Of a stretch of 64,000 nt of DNA, positions 25,481 to 39,600 are shown piece after piece; positions within the stretch are counted from its first letter, which is position 1; every line of letters starts with the position of its first letter. The stretch lies in assembly GCA_026545225.1 (NCBI GenBank), contig CM048846.1, forward strand, positions 82,973,270 to 83,037,269, in the 5' to 3' direction. Position numbers and translations under genes: made by a program. The notes beneath the pieces were generated by a model. The model saw nothing but the letters and a program-made list of their open reading frames with translations, did not search any database and was not told the DNA's origin. The DNA comes from Cornus controversa (taxonomy: Eukaryota > Streptophyta > Magnoliopsida > Cornales > Cornaceae).

Positions 25481-26984
25481 TCATCAGATACCCCTAATTC
25501 AAATGAATGTCTGGAATTGAAATATCCATCACACAACCAAATAAATTTTATATCCCAATTGATAAATACTGATTTAATAGCCACAGCGAAAATCCCAATG
25601 AGTTCCAAAACCAAAATATCATTACATCAACAATTGTGAACAGATCTACTAACTGAGCTCTAATAGGATATTGTCACACCCCCAAAATCCAAAACCCAAG
25701 GTTTTTTACACCTGGGATTCAGAGCATGACAGGAAAAATATATGATGCCATGAATTTTTATTGTTTGCTGTATCATGATTATGGAAGGTAGAACTTTTCT
25801 ACTGAACTGTCAAGGCCACCCTTAATATATTTCAAATTGTTGATTGTGGTATTGAAGGAGCTTGAAACAGTGACCTTCTAAATATGGCTTAAGGAAATAC
25901 AAATTATTGTTTAGGTATTTTTCTTTAATCACGAGTTTGGATGAGTTGCTGCAAGTATAAGGATTAGTGAAGTGTGCAATTAATGTGAGAGTGGACTACT
26001 GACAAATTTGATGTGATGGATGTCATGATTTTCAGATATTTATTGGATTGTGACATGTAACAGATATCTTTATTCTGGACATTCATCTGAATTAGGAGTT
26101 GTCAAATGGTATTTGAGTTCACATTTATCACACACCAAATACTTGGTCTATAACTTACCAAGAAAAAAAAATACTCGGTTTATAGTTGAGTTTTTCAAAT
26201 TCCGGGGTTCAGGATGTGACATATTTCTCTCTTAATGTTCTCACAACCATAGAATGAAAATGTCAAATAATTAACATTTAAAAGATAAAGAAGGAATATT
26301 CCTAGAGCCAAAAGACACTACAATTCATCAAGTACAACATATGATAGTTTGCATCCAATTTTCAGCACCATTATCAACTTGTTTTCATTACCAAACAAAT
26401 TTTGTTAATGCCCAACATTTCAAGGACAAAGAACCTGAAAAAAATAGTCAACCAGTAATTAATAATGGAATGTCAAATATACAACCAACAAACAGTGCAC
26501 TAGCAGCCATGAGGCTAACTAATATGACAAAACTATTGAACCGTGACCTTGTCAGGCACCACACTTCTCAAATACTTCCATAGACGTTGACACATCTTAA
26601 CGTGTCTATTTAAAAAATAAATTTTAATTTTGAACCAACATTTAAACATGTGATAACATGTAACCAACTAAGCATGAATGCGAGATAAGTGTTTCATTTA
26701 GTTAGGAAAACAAATTATAATATTTAAAAAAACAAAAGAAGGAACATTTTACTGAAGGAGTGGACATGGGAGTAGATGAGAAATCATTGGATTGTGTGTA
26801 CTTAAAAATACATAAACAAATGCGTATGGATACATGTTGTGTCCTTGTTATGCCTTTTTGTGTCCTTGTTATGCCTTTTTCTCTATGATGAGATTGATAA
26901 TAATTACACGATTTATATGTTATATATTTCACGTTACAGTCATACAATATTTATTTGCCATGCTATATATTAATTTCTTGTTAG

Positions 26985-27090
26985 CTAAATACTCACACAC
27001 ACCCACAAATGCCCACTATAGGGCTCTAACCCCTCACATTCCCTTTGAAGAAGGAAAGGTTATACCAGCTGAGCTAATGGTCCAGTGGTC
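26985..27090 (-). mobile_element. tRNA-derived SINE-like remnant
   Basis: On the minus strand, 27076-27065 reads TAGCTCAGCTGG, a perfect A box, and 27031-27021 reads GGTTAGAGCCC, a near B box, with tRNA-like spacing, followed by a GT-rich tail. The stems do not close as a tRNA. Confidence 0.45.
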
Positions 27091-27317
27091 TAGATATTAA
27101 TTTCTATATATAAAAAATAATGTCTTCGCCATACTCTGCTACTTCTTAAAAATTTATCGTGTCAAAATGTCCATGTTGTGTGTTGTGTCAGTGTCTCGTG
27201 TTCATATATATGATTCTTAAATATCTAGAGATTTAACAATCATTTTGAGGAACTGCATATCACTCTAGATTTGAGCTTGATGACAAGGGGCTTCCTTAGT
27301 GTGTCAAGAAATAATAA

Positions 27318-28340
27318 GGTTGTTAGGATCGGGATTCTACATAGGATCAGGATCGTAGGTTCAGATCAAGGATAGTAAGATTCTATAAAACTAATATAAA
27401 AAGAACTTAATATTAACTTTCTAAATAAAACTATTTTCAAATAAATAGAGAATAAGACTAAACACAATTTCATCAACATTTTGGCAAAAAGCAATTAACA
27501 TTAAAAGATACTAAGAGAGTAAGACACATGACAAACACTTAAACTAATTTCTTGATTTCCTATATGCTTGAATGTCAACATGACAATCAAACAAATTTTT
27601 ATAGAAGCAATTAAGGCAAAGCCTAAACAAAGAGAAAAAAAGGAATAGAGAAATAGAGAGAGAAAAAAAAATTAGTTACCTAATTATTTGAGCAATTAAG
27701 GTAGGCAAAGCCTAAACAAAGAGAAAAAGAGACCAAAGAAACAGAGAGAAAAGAATAATATAGTTGCCTAATTATTTGAGCAATTTTGTTGGAAAGACTA
27801 TTTTTTTGTTAAGAAGAAGAACAAAACAGAGCAAGAGAAAGAATAGAGGGAAAAAAATAAAGTATCTCTCCTTTTTGTTAGTATGGGCAAATAATAAGCA
27901 GGGAAACTGAGCTCTCTTTGTTTTTTGTTTTGAAAAAGATGGGAAAAAAATCAAGAAAAATAGAGCAAAGTAGAGTAAATTTTTGAAGTTTTGAGTCATA
28001 CTTTCGAAGTTCAGAGCTGGATCGACCTTTGAAGATGGGTTTCCGTAATTTGTTCTTTTTAAATGCAATTAGATTAAAAGTGTTGGACTTTATACTTACA
28101 AACCTTAATTTAATTGCAAAGAAGGGGTTGTAGGCCCAAATAAATCCAGGAAAAGAACAAAACAACACGATTTAGTAGGATTGTAAGATCCTACAAGATT
28201 CTACAATCCTAACTTCAATCCTATCGATTGTACTGTAATCCTGCTTCCAAGCGATTCTTCATGCGATCCAGATCCATTTAGCTATTTGGGTTACGAACAT
28301 ACGATCCAGATTCCAGATCGGGATTTTAACAACCATTAGT
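27318..28340. repeat. MITE-like element with weak inverted ends and internal duplication
   Basis: Left end GGTTGTTAGGATCGGGATTC and right end (reverse complement GGTTGTTAAAATCCCGATC) are related. Words such as GGATCG/CGATCC are concentrated near both ends. Inside, a block beginning GCAATTAAGG is duplicated about 85-89 bp on (about 27607 and 27692), both copies containing GGCAAAGCCTAAACAAAGAG. No coding potential; target duplication not found. Confidence 0.4.
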
Positions 28341-30265
28341 CAAAGCTTTATCTGAGGTGCCAAGAGTTTTCTTTTTTTGCTTTTAGTTTCTCAAAGCTTT
28401 ATCTGTATCATTTTCTTGCCTACAGTACCAAATAAGCTCATAGGAGGAAAAGACAAAGAAGAACGCAGATAAGACTTTGAGTACGTAACTTGCACAAATT
28501 GCAGACAACTGACATAATTCACATACATTGTCACTATAATAAATAGATCAAAAGGCAGCAAACAAAATAACTTTAGCTTCCAGCAGGAAAATCACATTGG
28601 TTTCTGAAACTTCACATCACTAAAGCCAGCAACTGTACTTGATTGTTAATAGTGTGTTCTTATTACTCCCTGGCTACAACCGCATTTTTAGTTTAGAAAA
28701 AAATAAATTCCTTATGAAAGAAATATCTTAAAAGCTAATAAACTCAGTCTCTTTTTTTTAAAAAAAAAAAAAAAAAAGAATCTACAAACCAGTAAAAAGA
28801 ATCAGGTCCAAGTTTAGAAAACTTCTCACAAATCTTACCCAATAATCATCATTTTACTGCTTTAACATTGTCTATAAAAGATGTCCGACATTTTGAAACA
28901 CTGACAAGGTTGATACAAATGCAAATAAAGTTGATAATATACTTTTCATCAATCTGCTACCCATAATCCTCCAGGGTTTTTTTTTTTTTTTTTTTGTCCT
29001 TTGATGCACTTGGGTGTCTCAAAGCCACAACAGCAGAAAAAAAGGAGGTGCATCCAAGCCCAAATTCTAGAATCCCTGCTATGAGATTAGAAGTCGGTGT
29101 ATAGAAAATGCATTAAATCCCAAATTGCAGTTGGCTCAAGAGGAAAGAGAAAACAAAAATATGTTGTACAGTGCACAAAAATAGCATGCTGAATACAACT
29201 TTATTATGTTGTACTGTCAAAATAGAATGATGAATACCTTACTTTTGGCTTTGATCAAGTGTAGCTTCTATTCTTATCAATTTGATATCTTATATGCGGG
29301 TCATTGGTCCACATGATATTAAATTAAATTTTTAAGGGGGAGGGTCCACCGCAGTAGCTAGCTACTAGGGGCTTCGAGAATCGCTAACCTATTGTGTACC
29401 AGCACGGATTTGGCGCACCCCATCGTATAACTGAATGATGCACTAACATGCTTTTCTTCTAATTGTGTCATCAGAACTTCATATTGGCTTCTAACAGCTC
29501 TCTCTCTCTCTCTTGACAAAATTCAAAATACACAAAACAAGAGAAAAAGCAAGCAAACTACCACAAGTCATGCATACAAAATCTTGCAACATTACCAGCA
29601 TAAAAAAGGAGGGCCTGATATCCTGGCACTAGCCTTGGACCTGCAAGAAGCTTATAGCCTCCAAATTCTATTGTTATCCAATGGGTTGCATGATAAACTG
29701 CAACTCTTAGAACATGAAAATTCCTTTTCATAGATCATCTGTAAGTACTATCTCTTCCTCACGAAGGGTTTCACCTAATCACCTAGATTTGAAATCCCCT
29801 AGAAGATGAATCTAGCATGCAGTTTATGCAACATAATATTGCATATTACACTTCTCTCTTTCAATGTGAAATGTGAATCAACAAATCCTATCTTTTACAA
29901 TGCATTTAAAAAAAAAAAAACAAACACAATAAGCATTTGTGAATGATTTAGGAGTGTTAACTAATGCATAATTTCAGGTTTTATTCACTTCATGTAGAAC
30001 AATAACAAATTTTCAGAATAATTCTAGAACTTCATTCCTGCTAACTCCTCTGGACAAAATTTTCATAATTGAGATCACTGAGCATTCAAACATGCTATCA
30101 ATACAGAACCAAATCGGTGACTAGGTGTGATCAGAACTTCTTCAAACCACGTACAGTTTCAATACTTTACAAAACAATGTTAGTTCTCACTAAAATTCGA
30201 ATATTCCCTCCTATCAGTACATAAATTTCTTCACGCAAGCAAACTAATGCACAATTGACTGGTTA

Positions 30266-30311
<46 letters not shown>

Positions 30312-30480
30312 AGTGCCTGTGTGTGTTTTCAACTGGTGAAAACTGAGAATTGAAGTTTGAACAGTAACAGCGAATGCTAAATTCGATGGATGCGTACCAG
30401 ATAAGAGATGGGATGCGAGCGAAATTCTTGACAGATTACTTGCAATAATGCGTTCGGAATCTTAGGGTAAAGATTGGTTT

Positions 30481-32914
30481 GTTCTATACTCCCAATAAAT
30501 AACCCATCTACTAGTCTTTAACCCAACGGGTTTTCTTGTTTTTCGGGTATGTTTGCAAAACAGGAGAAGATATTATTATAGTATAGGTGTCATTAGTTAA
30601 AGCGTCTCAAAGTCCTACAGATTCCACATCATTCATGTGAGTGAGGATGAATTTAGTATCACGCTGTTACTATCACATCATTTTCATTCGCATAATATTA
30701 ATATCAGATAACATATCACTTTTCAAATAAAATTATATCATTTTAATTTGTTGAGAGGAGTTTTAACTTAGGGGATCTTTTTTTTCATAATAATAATTAG
30801 ACTGGTTAATGATTTTGATTCGAATTCGAGTCAATAATTAATATATAGATATTCAATCCGATAATCCGTTAGTAATTCGAATTCGATAATCCGTTAGCTA
30901 AATAAAACATATATGGATTATGGTCGCTAATAATTTAATTCGAAATAATTTAATATATAATTTATTTTAATTATATTATCTAATATTATAACATATGATA
31001 TTTACATACTATTTAAATATTTTTTATCATTATTTCCTTCTTATTCTTTCTTTTCTCTATTTTGTTTTTCTTTATAGTTTTTTCTTTAATAAAAAATCAA
31101 ATACTTACATTTCTACTACTTTTTTCTTTATATTTTGTTTTTCTTCCCTATTTTTTTTCTACTCATTATTTGTTAATTTCTTTTGAAATTATTTTTTTTT
31201 TAAAAAATTATATTTTTTTCGAATCGGATTATCGGATTGAATATTCGATTAATAACAAATCGGATATGAATTTAATTATATATAATACATCGGATTATCG
31301 GATCGGATCGTTTATATTCTTTATCGGATTCGAATCGGATCAGGCCTGATCTGGTTCGAATCCAATCTATTGTTTACAGATCTACTAATAATTAGTTATT
31401 TCTTGCTTACCCAAAAAATAATTATCTACCAAAAATGACAACTCAATCTTTTTTTCAAACTAATAATGAATTATTTCCAGCTCACCCAAAAAATAATTAT
31501 CGGCCAAAAATGACAACCCAATCACATTTGCTATATATGTTTCCGAAAACAGAAAAAAAAAAAAAAAAAACACACACACACAAGCAGAGAGCAAAGAGAA
31601 CAACAAATCATACCAAATAGCACAACTACAGTCTACAGTGGCACGAGACAGTAGATTAGTCGAGTAGCGTGAGGAAAGGATGAAAAGGACGACAGGTGGA
31701 ATTTAGAGTGAGTCAAAATCCAAAAACGCGATATTTCATGAGGGGTGTTGCATTTGTGTTGGACATTCGGATATTTGTTCCATATTTGGATTTTTTTGAA
31801 TTGACATTTTTTCTTTTAGAATATTTTTCGGACAATCAATAATAATGATTATTTTGAAAAAAAATTATATGCGACTAAATTATGATTAAAAATTAAAATT
31901 AAATGTATGTAGAAGACTAAATAAGTCTGATTTTTTAATGTGTGTCTACTTTTGTTGTTATTAATTGTTTGATGATAAATTAAAGTATTTATGTAATGTA
32001 GTATTTTTTTTTGTTAAATAATTAATCTATATTAATATATTATATTATTATTTTATAGTCATATCGTTGTTGTATTCGTGTCTTATTTTTTTTGAATTTA
32101 TTTCATTGTCGTACTTTCATAAATTTTTACTACAATAAATTTTCAAGCCTTCCCCATACTTGTTCTAATTACAAATAAAAAAACATAAATAAAATATTTA
32201 TTATATGAATTTGTGTTCTTTTGGTTAATTTCATCTTTTATAATTCTAAAAATATATTAATCATAATTTATAATTATAATTGCTAATAATTGTTTCTATA
32301 TTTAATTTTTTAAAAAAAATCTATCTTGAATTTTGTCAGACTAAATTTTAATTTGGATAGCAGAAAAATAAAAAATTTGAGAAAAAAATATTTTTCATAA
32401 CTACTTAATTTTCTCATATTTAAAAAAAAAATGTAGAAAAAAATTAATTTCTTGAGAAAGTTATAAGCTTGGGGAAGGATTTTTACTTGTTTACATTTAA
32501 CATGAAAATTGTCTACTCAATCTGAGGGATGGTGTTGCAACAAACGAGATAATTTACAAATTTTAAATAAAATATATTATATTTTTGACTTTATTTAGAA
32601 ATAGGAAAATATAAAACAAAACAAAAAAAAGAAATATAAATAAAAATAAGGTGCAAAGTTTCATTTCATTTCTTATAAATTTTATGTTATTCAAATATAA
32701 TTTTCTACTACAACTTTTTGAAAATTTTTTTATGCTAATCAAACAGGTGATAAAAAATTATTATTTTTCCATTTACTTTATTTTCTTTTACTTTCAATTT
32801 TCACTGCTAATTTTGAATTTCAATCTGAAATTTATTTGGATTAAAAACCCGGGCACCGAATGAATAAGCCAACTGGCGACCACAGAAAGAAGACGACCTT
32901 TTTCTTCTGACTGA
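30481..32914. promoter_or_regulatory. Shared upstream region between VPS55 and TOM2A
   Basis: The two genes are transcribed away from each other, so both promoters should lie here or nearby. The interval is AT-rich and includes a repeat of TCGGAT/ATCCGA words (30790-31370). I can name no specific element. The extent depends on the inferred leader exons. Confidence 0.35.
30785..31380. repeat. Repeat rich in AATCGGAT / ATCCGATT words
   Basis: Both ends carry inverted ATTCGAATTCG, ATCCGATAATCCG and CGGATTATCGGAT motifs around an AT-rich centre, resembling the subterminal design of the hAT elements elsewhere in the window. TAATAATTAG occurs just outside each end (about 30787 and 31387), but that word is AT-rich and could be chance. 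Confidence 0.4.
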
Positions 32915-32953
<39 letters not shown>

Positions 32954-33603
32954 TCGAATTTTCGAGAGCTCGCAATCTAAAATCGGATCTATAGCTCGAA
33001 TTTACATCTCTTTTTCTCTCGTTTCGAACCTTCGAGAGCTCGCAATCTGAAACTCGGATAGCTCGAATCTGTAAGTTCTTACGATTCATGCTTCTAATAT
33101 ATGTGTGTGATCACCGTTTAGTCTTCTGAAAGACAACTCGAGAATTTTATGACATTTTTTCAACTTTTCACTTAGCAATTTTTTATTCAAATTTTCCATT
33201 TTCTTTTTCTTGAAAAAGTAGTCACAAGAAATTTTCTCGAGAATCTGAATTCGATTATTCCTGGGAATTCCTATGAATTCCGTCCTCCTTCGACGAGGCT
33301 TTATTAGAAACGCAATTCCATCGTTGAATTGAAGAATTTCTCTTAAGCTCTATGTGCTCCGACGGAAAATAGTTCTTTTTGAAAATTTCCGATATATATA
33401 TATGTGTGTATATTTATATATATATATATATATTTTTTTTCCTTTATCTAATTTTGAACTTTGTATTTGGTTTTTTTTTTTCATGCTTAAGGTATTGATT
33501 AGTTGGATAAATGTTGGTTTAAGTTGAAGGAAATCAAAGAGTTGATGAAATTGAAGGAACTTTATAAGAGTGGTTATTGAAGGAATTTGAGCGGTTGTAG
33601 AGG
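32915..33603 (+). promoter_or_regulatory. TOM2A 5' UTR exon and UTR intron
   Basis: A (CT)n tract (32920-32949) leads into a leader that is tandemly duplicated with period 70 (GTTTCGAA at 32951 and 33021, each followed by TTCGAGAGCTCGCAATCT). The leader exon ends at 33070 before GTAAGT; the acceptor TTGTAG ends at 33600, three bases before the ATG. The UTR intron carries TA and T tracts. Splice sites fit well but transcription start is inferred. Confidence 0.6.
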
Positions 33604-36600
33604 ATGGCGTGTAGGGGGTGTTTGGAGTGCGTACTGAAGCTTCTAAACCTCTTGTTAACTCTTGTGGGTTTGGCCATGGTGGGTTATGGAATCTACTTAT
33701 TTGTGGAGTATAAAAGAGCTTCTTCTGGCGGTAGCACATCTATTGCACCCACAAGTGATGATGTGATCCAGCTCGGCAGGCCGATGCTTATGGCTGTGTC
33801 TCTGTCTAGCAGCATTTTCGATAACCTGCCGAAAGCTTGGTATGATGGCCCAATTTGCTTAAAGTTTTGTTTTTTCGTTTCCGTCTTATTGCTAATTTAG
33901 GCTATTCTGATTCATTTCTCGGAATGTTGTTTATATCTCACTGTTGCATGTGATGTTGAGCCAATTTTTTGGTTAATTTCCCTTGATAGTTCAATTTGCG
34001 CTCTTAATACTGCTAATTAAAGGTAGTAGAACAGAAACTAACAATTAGGAACTCAGATAGAACTAAAAATTGTGAACTCAGGTAATGTTTTGTTATGGGA
34101 TTTAAGAAAATAAAAGCACCGCATGATAAGGCATAACAGAAATATTTGAATTAGTTGAGGTGAGCTCTTAACAGAAACCTAATCATCATTAAACATGAGT
34201 TTCTTTTTTTTGGTGATTAGTTTTTTATCTTTATTTTTTCAAAAATTAAAACAACATTAGACGAGTTTTTTGGGAAGTGATTGGATGAGAAATAGGGGCA
34301 TAAAATCTCTCTTCATATTTTCTTGTATGTTCATACCTTGTAAGTATATGTTGTAAGACAACACTTGGGAACTTAAAATGTGCTGCTTCCGGTTGATTTT
34401 GCCATGGTCAAAGGTTATGGCGGAGAACGTGTGGGATTAGGTTTTGAAGGGTAGGAAGAAGGTTGCAAGCTTCATAAATGGAGAAGGCTTGAAACTGCTT
34501 TGGTTTCCAATGTAACAAGTTATTGGATTTGTGGAAAATTTGTTGCTGAAAAATTTAAGCAGCAATTAATTATATGGTTTCAGGTCTTAAACTAAAGACT
34601 ACAGGATAAAGGGAAAAGGTTTAGGGTTGTTAAGTTAAGATTTAGGATGAAGTACTATTAGAATTGGGGGCTGATGGTGATCAAAGTAACTAATCAGACC
34701 ATTAGTTAGGAGAAGGAGACTGTTCTAAGACTCTCACTTAGATTTCAAGTTTCAACCTCCTAAGAATTGGTTTCATAACACACACAAGAATTTCAAAGTT
34801 TTTCCCAATTCTCACATAACTCAACTTCACTGAATAAAAATATTATATAGATACTTGTGGGCTACTGGGGTTGTACTTTTACTAGGACTAGGACTCTAAA
34901 ATTGATAATTTAAAAACTTAGATTAGTTTGAACATTCTAGAAGTACTATATACCACTCATTAAGACCCAGTAACATGGCTTGGCTCAAATGGCCATGAAC
35001 CACTTCTATCACCCACTTCCAGTCATTGTAATTGGCTTTTTGTATTCCTATTGTCAGGATTCAATACTGATCCGTTTTTGGAACGATTACATTTTTTTGT
35101 TGAAGTGCCTATTTGCTTACTAGTAGAGAGTCTAGGTAGTCATACCAGCAACTTTGGATCAAATCCTGCCTTCTTAAAGGTTCAGAAGGTTCAGAGTTCG
35201 CTTATGGTTATGGGGGAGGACTACTTCCCTGTCGTTTGGCCCATTGTTGGCTTCAGATAAGATATACATAAATTTTTTATTTGTGTGTGTCTTTTCCATT
35301 TTTTGCTAGCTGTTAGGATATGACAAACTCCAATTGGGTTATAAAATTAATAGAAAAGAAAATAATGATGTACTCCAATCCCATAACCCCCCGATATTTT
35401 ATTATCAGGAGTGAAAAGTATGATCAATTCTTGTCCCCCTTGACTTACAGGGTTTAGTCACTCCGTGTTGTTGAATATCAATTATAATGTTATACTCAAC
35501 TGTTGATAGATGATGTGTCTCCAATATATGTTAACTCATTATGATAACTAGATTTTTGTTTTTGCAAGTGTGACTTCCATGGTTGCCATCCTTAAACTTC
35601 TGTTAACCAATCTCTTGCCAGTTGGCTCTAGCGAGAGTTGTGCTGCGGAAGGTTATGAGTTTGTTTGTTTTTTTGACTAACTTAACTTAGAGGGGGTATG
35701 AATTGGTCAATTGCAATCTGGTTATGCTTCACTCAACTTTACTTGCAATTTTACGTGGTGCAAAAAAATAAAAAGGCACCAAATTTTTTATGTGGAAAAT
35801 CCTTTCGGAAAAAAACCATAGGGCCTCATATGCAGCAACCAAATTCACTATGAAGAAAAAGAGTAATACCTGTAACTCAAGTCTGATTCGAACCCTAAAA
35901 TTACCCAATGCTGATTTACCTCCGGCATATAGAGTTCTCAGCAAGTCCAGACTCCAGTGCCTTTGTAATCACCAGCCTGTTTCTCATGTCAATACAATTA
36001 CGACCCTAGTAACCTGCTGTTCTTCATTTGTGATCTGATGCCATCAGTCCTTGGGAGTACTTTTCAGATTAATCGAGTAATACCTTTGGTCTCCAACACG
36101 AAGACTTATGGACGGTTGATGCAAACTTCTTTAAATAATGTCGATGTTGAGATTTTGCACTTCAACTTTGATCACACTGTAAAAACTGATGGATATGTCT
36201 ATATTCAACTAAAGCTTAAGATTGAAGAAACCCACTTGTTCAGTAAATTTCTAAAAGTCTTGTGATTTTTCGCTAAAAAACATAACGACAATGATTTGAA
36301 TGCCGTTTTTAAATATATATTTAAAAACATACAAATTTGTATAGATAGTTTCCATGATCGAATCATAAACTGACTGGACTTGTTAAAGTTGATTTAAATT
36401 AGAATTTTTCCTAAAATTGTGAATCAGGACAGAATGTACCGGTTGGTTTTTTTTCTTTCTTTCTGGGCAGAGTTGTACCGGTCAGTTTTCAAAATGTATA
36501 TGGGTAGAAAAGTTTCTGCCCAAGAATGTTCAGGTTGGGTTGGTTTTGCCCTGATACACAACTCAACTTCCAAGTCAAATCTTTTCACTCCTTTTGGATT

Positions 36601-39600
36601 CCTAACAACTCTAAACACTCTCTATCATCTTTTTAAGACCAAAACACGTAGATTTAAGGTAGGTCTAAATGTAACTAATAAATTGGCCACCTAAAACCTA
36701 AGTTAGGGGCCATGTTTGGGGATGTTTTGTTTTGCTTTGTTTTGTTGCAAAACATAAAAATGACAACAAAAACATGTTTGGGTACAATTTTTTGTTTTGT
36801 TTTGATCCAAAACAACTCACAACACATGGTAGAAAAATGAAAGCGAAAAAAAGATGCTTTCAACTTTTCAAGTGTTTTCGGCTTACACAATAAAAAACAT
36901 GGAGGAAACGAGGGTGCGTACTGTGCACTTAAAATACAGGGGGTATAAAAGGCGTTCTTTCCGTCAAAGGACCTCTTGCCATTTTGCCTGCTCACTTTCT
37001 CAACGGGCAAGCGCCAGACCCATTATAGTGGTATCAGATCCAGTCCTTGATTCGGTGTCACGCCAAGCACCCCCCCGGAAGGTGTCCAAGTCTCTGCTGG
37101 GTAGGCAGGGTGGTCCAACTGCAAAGAGGGCGTTGCGAGTTTGGGTGGGGGAGAATATTAGAGGTTCTTGTCCCACATCGGATTCGGATGGGGAGAGTGT
37201 TGAGTATATATGGGTGGGTATGCAATACTTCCCAATAGCTTAAGCTTTTGGGTCAAGGAGCAAGCACCCGACCCGTTACACCAGTCCATCTAGATTTGAT
37301 TAATATAGTTCAGATTGAACCTCAATACAAGTTCAGCGGTTCAGTCTAGACAAGTTCAATCGGTCCAATCGCTGCTGAATTTGGCTTTATAAACTTGGCA
37401 CCCTAGCACAACTCCTATATTTTGAAATGTTAATAATGTAAAGAACTATTCGTTTATTATTTCTTGTAGTCTTAATCCATTAGCTGATATCGATACTTTA
37501 TGTACATTTACTCAACTATATGTATATTTTTGTATTGACAATTTGAACTTCTATCTGTAGTTTTCACAATGTTGGCTAATACTTTGCCATGGTGATCATT
37601 TTTTGCAGGTTCATATATTTATTTATTGGTATTGGCGTGGTTCTCTTCATCATATCTTGTTTTGGTTGTATTGGAGCAGCAACAAGGAACGGATGCTGCC
37701 TGACTTGTGTATCCTACATACTCGTGTTTGATTATTCAAAGTAGTTTAAGTGTGCAAGAACAATTATGACATAAATCCTGTGTGCTGGGAGTCCTATGCC
37801 ATGCCATTCCAATGTGTCTGAAAATGATAATGTTATGCTGATTATGAGATGCTATATTTCACATTTTTCTTCTTTTCCAAATGATCTAATAATCTCTAGC
37901 AACCTTGATTCCATTCCCATGTTCACAGTGAACCTCTATCAGCTGAAGTGTCTCAGGTCCAGCTTTATACCATTAGACTGACAGGTTGCTTGTCATCATT
38001 GCACAATTTAATGGGTGACAGCAGGTGTTGGCTGTTTAATTGTTACTGGAGCCATAATATAATTGTCCTGAACATAATTCAAATTTATATTCTTTATCTC
38101 TTAAGCATGGCTAGTTTATTTTATTTCATTGATGAACTTGGATATGGAACCATGCAAGATCATTGAAACTTGCTGAGTTGTGGGATCATTTTTCCCCTTT
38201 CTTCTTCTATTTTATCTTATTTTATTTTTCTGTTTGTTTCCTTAAGCCAACACAGTATTCAGTATTGGTAATCTTGTTGATCTTGGTGGAACTGGGATGT
38301 GCAGCTTTCATATTTTTTGACAAAAGCTGGAAAGAGGTGAGTATTATTTAACTGGTGTTTTGAGTCTCAAGATGGTAGATTCGGTTATCTGAATACTGGT
38401 ATATATACTTATTTCAGGAAATTCCAATTGACAAAACTGGAGACTTTAATTTCATATATGAGTTTCTGGAAGAGCACTGGAAAATTGTCAAATGGGTTGC
38501 TCTTGGGGCTGTTATTTTGGAGGTATGCTCAACATGATGTCTTCATTTGCCCCAATGTAGATTTAGGATCAATATGTTCTCTTTGAAATTGAGGCGGCAG
38601 ATGCCATGAAGTGAGAGCAACACCTCATTGATAAATTTTTTGACAGTCGTGTTACTTTCAACATCTTTGATTGCTTGCTATATGAAAAATCACGTCTTAG
38701 TCCTGCAGCAGTGATTGTTACTCCTGTATAGACACCATTTACTAAAGGGAAATTATGATGCCTATTATTTGATTTGACCGTGGTAAGCTGACAATAGTAG
38801 AAAAATTACCTTGTGTTTGGCTTGAGAGAAGAGAAGAGAAGAGAATAGAAGAGAGAATTTTTAAAATTCCTTCATTCTCTCCACTCGACCAAACAAAGGA
38901 ATTTTTTTTTTATTTGCCTTACTCTTTCCTTCTTTGCTTTTCTTTTCTTTCATTGTCCTTCTCTTTTAGCGTTCTACCAAACATGAGAAGATAAGTTAAT
39001 AAAATCTCTCTTAAAATTTATCTTTCCCTCTCTTCTTTTATTTTCTCTCAATTTCTCTTTTTCCATTTTCTGCACACTCTCTCTTTTCAACCAAACAAGA
39101 TAATAGTAATAGTAATAATAACCTTCTTTTATTTTTGCTTCTCTTCTTGCCACCATTCCAAACACTGCATTACGGTAGTCAATGTGCTACTCTTTAGATT
39201 CTGCAAATGGAATAGAAGTATTGTTAAAAATTTACTAAATGGTGGTCATTTTGCTATTTGAAAACTCTGGCTTAGTTGTCACAAAGAATGGTGTCTTGAG
39301 AAAATAAAGAATAGTATTGAGCCTAAAGGAGCTCTTCAAGAAAGCAAAACCATCACTTTTCTTTTCTTTTCTTTTTATTTGTTGTTGGTAGAGAAATGTG
39401 GATCGGAACTTTTTGATCAAGACTAGTTGACATTTTTTAGTTTCATGATTTATCTACACCAATGGAGGCTGCTATTTGACAGCCTATATGGTTTTTTTGT
39501 GCTGCATCAGCATTTGATGTCCTATTGAATTTCACTGACTGCATGTGGAATGGCAGGCTCTGGTGTTCTTGTTAGCCGTTGTGGTAAGGGCTGCAAACAG

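Larger units (their letters stand above)
24206..30480 (-). other. Putative 5'-UTR intron and leader exon of VPS55
   Basis: There is no other gene between the VPS55 start and the divergent TOM2A. A candidate leader at about 30480-30398 (minus) ends CTTATCTG before GTACGC, and a candidate acceptor lies just upstream of the ATG near 24225. The interval holds a gypsy fragment (25107-25442), a SINE-like remnant (about 27000), a MITE-like region (27318-28340), A/T tracts and a (TA)n tract at 30269-30308. The splice assignment is inferred from sequence only. Confidence 0.35.

Noticed and set aside
26985..27090. Functional tRNA gene
   Set aside because: Boxes fit but stems do not pair; better read as a SINE head.
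31000..31350. Phe/Leu-rich open frames as membrane proteins
   Set aside because: Pure T-rich low-complexity sequence inside a repeat.
36854..37243. 129-codon plus-strand open frame in TOM2A intron 1
   Set aside because: It crosses the TRIM-like PBS and LTR; no protein family is recognisable.
37796..38351. Plus-strand open frames between TOM2A exons 2 and 4
   Set aside because: Mostly intron sequence; the only conserved part is exon 3 (38256-38336).
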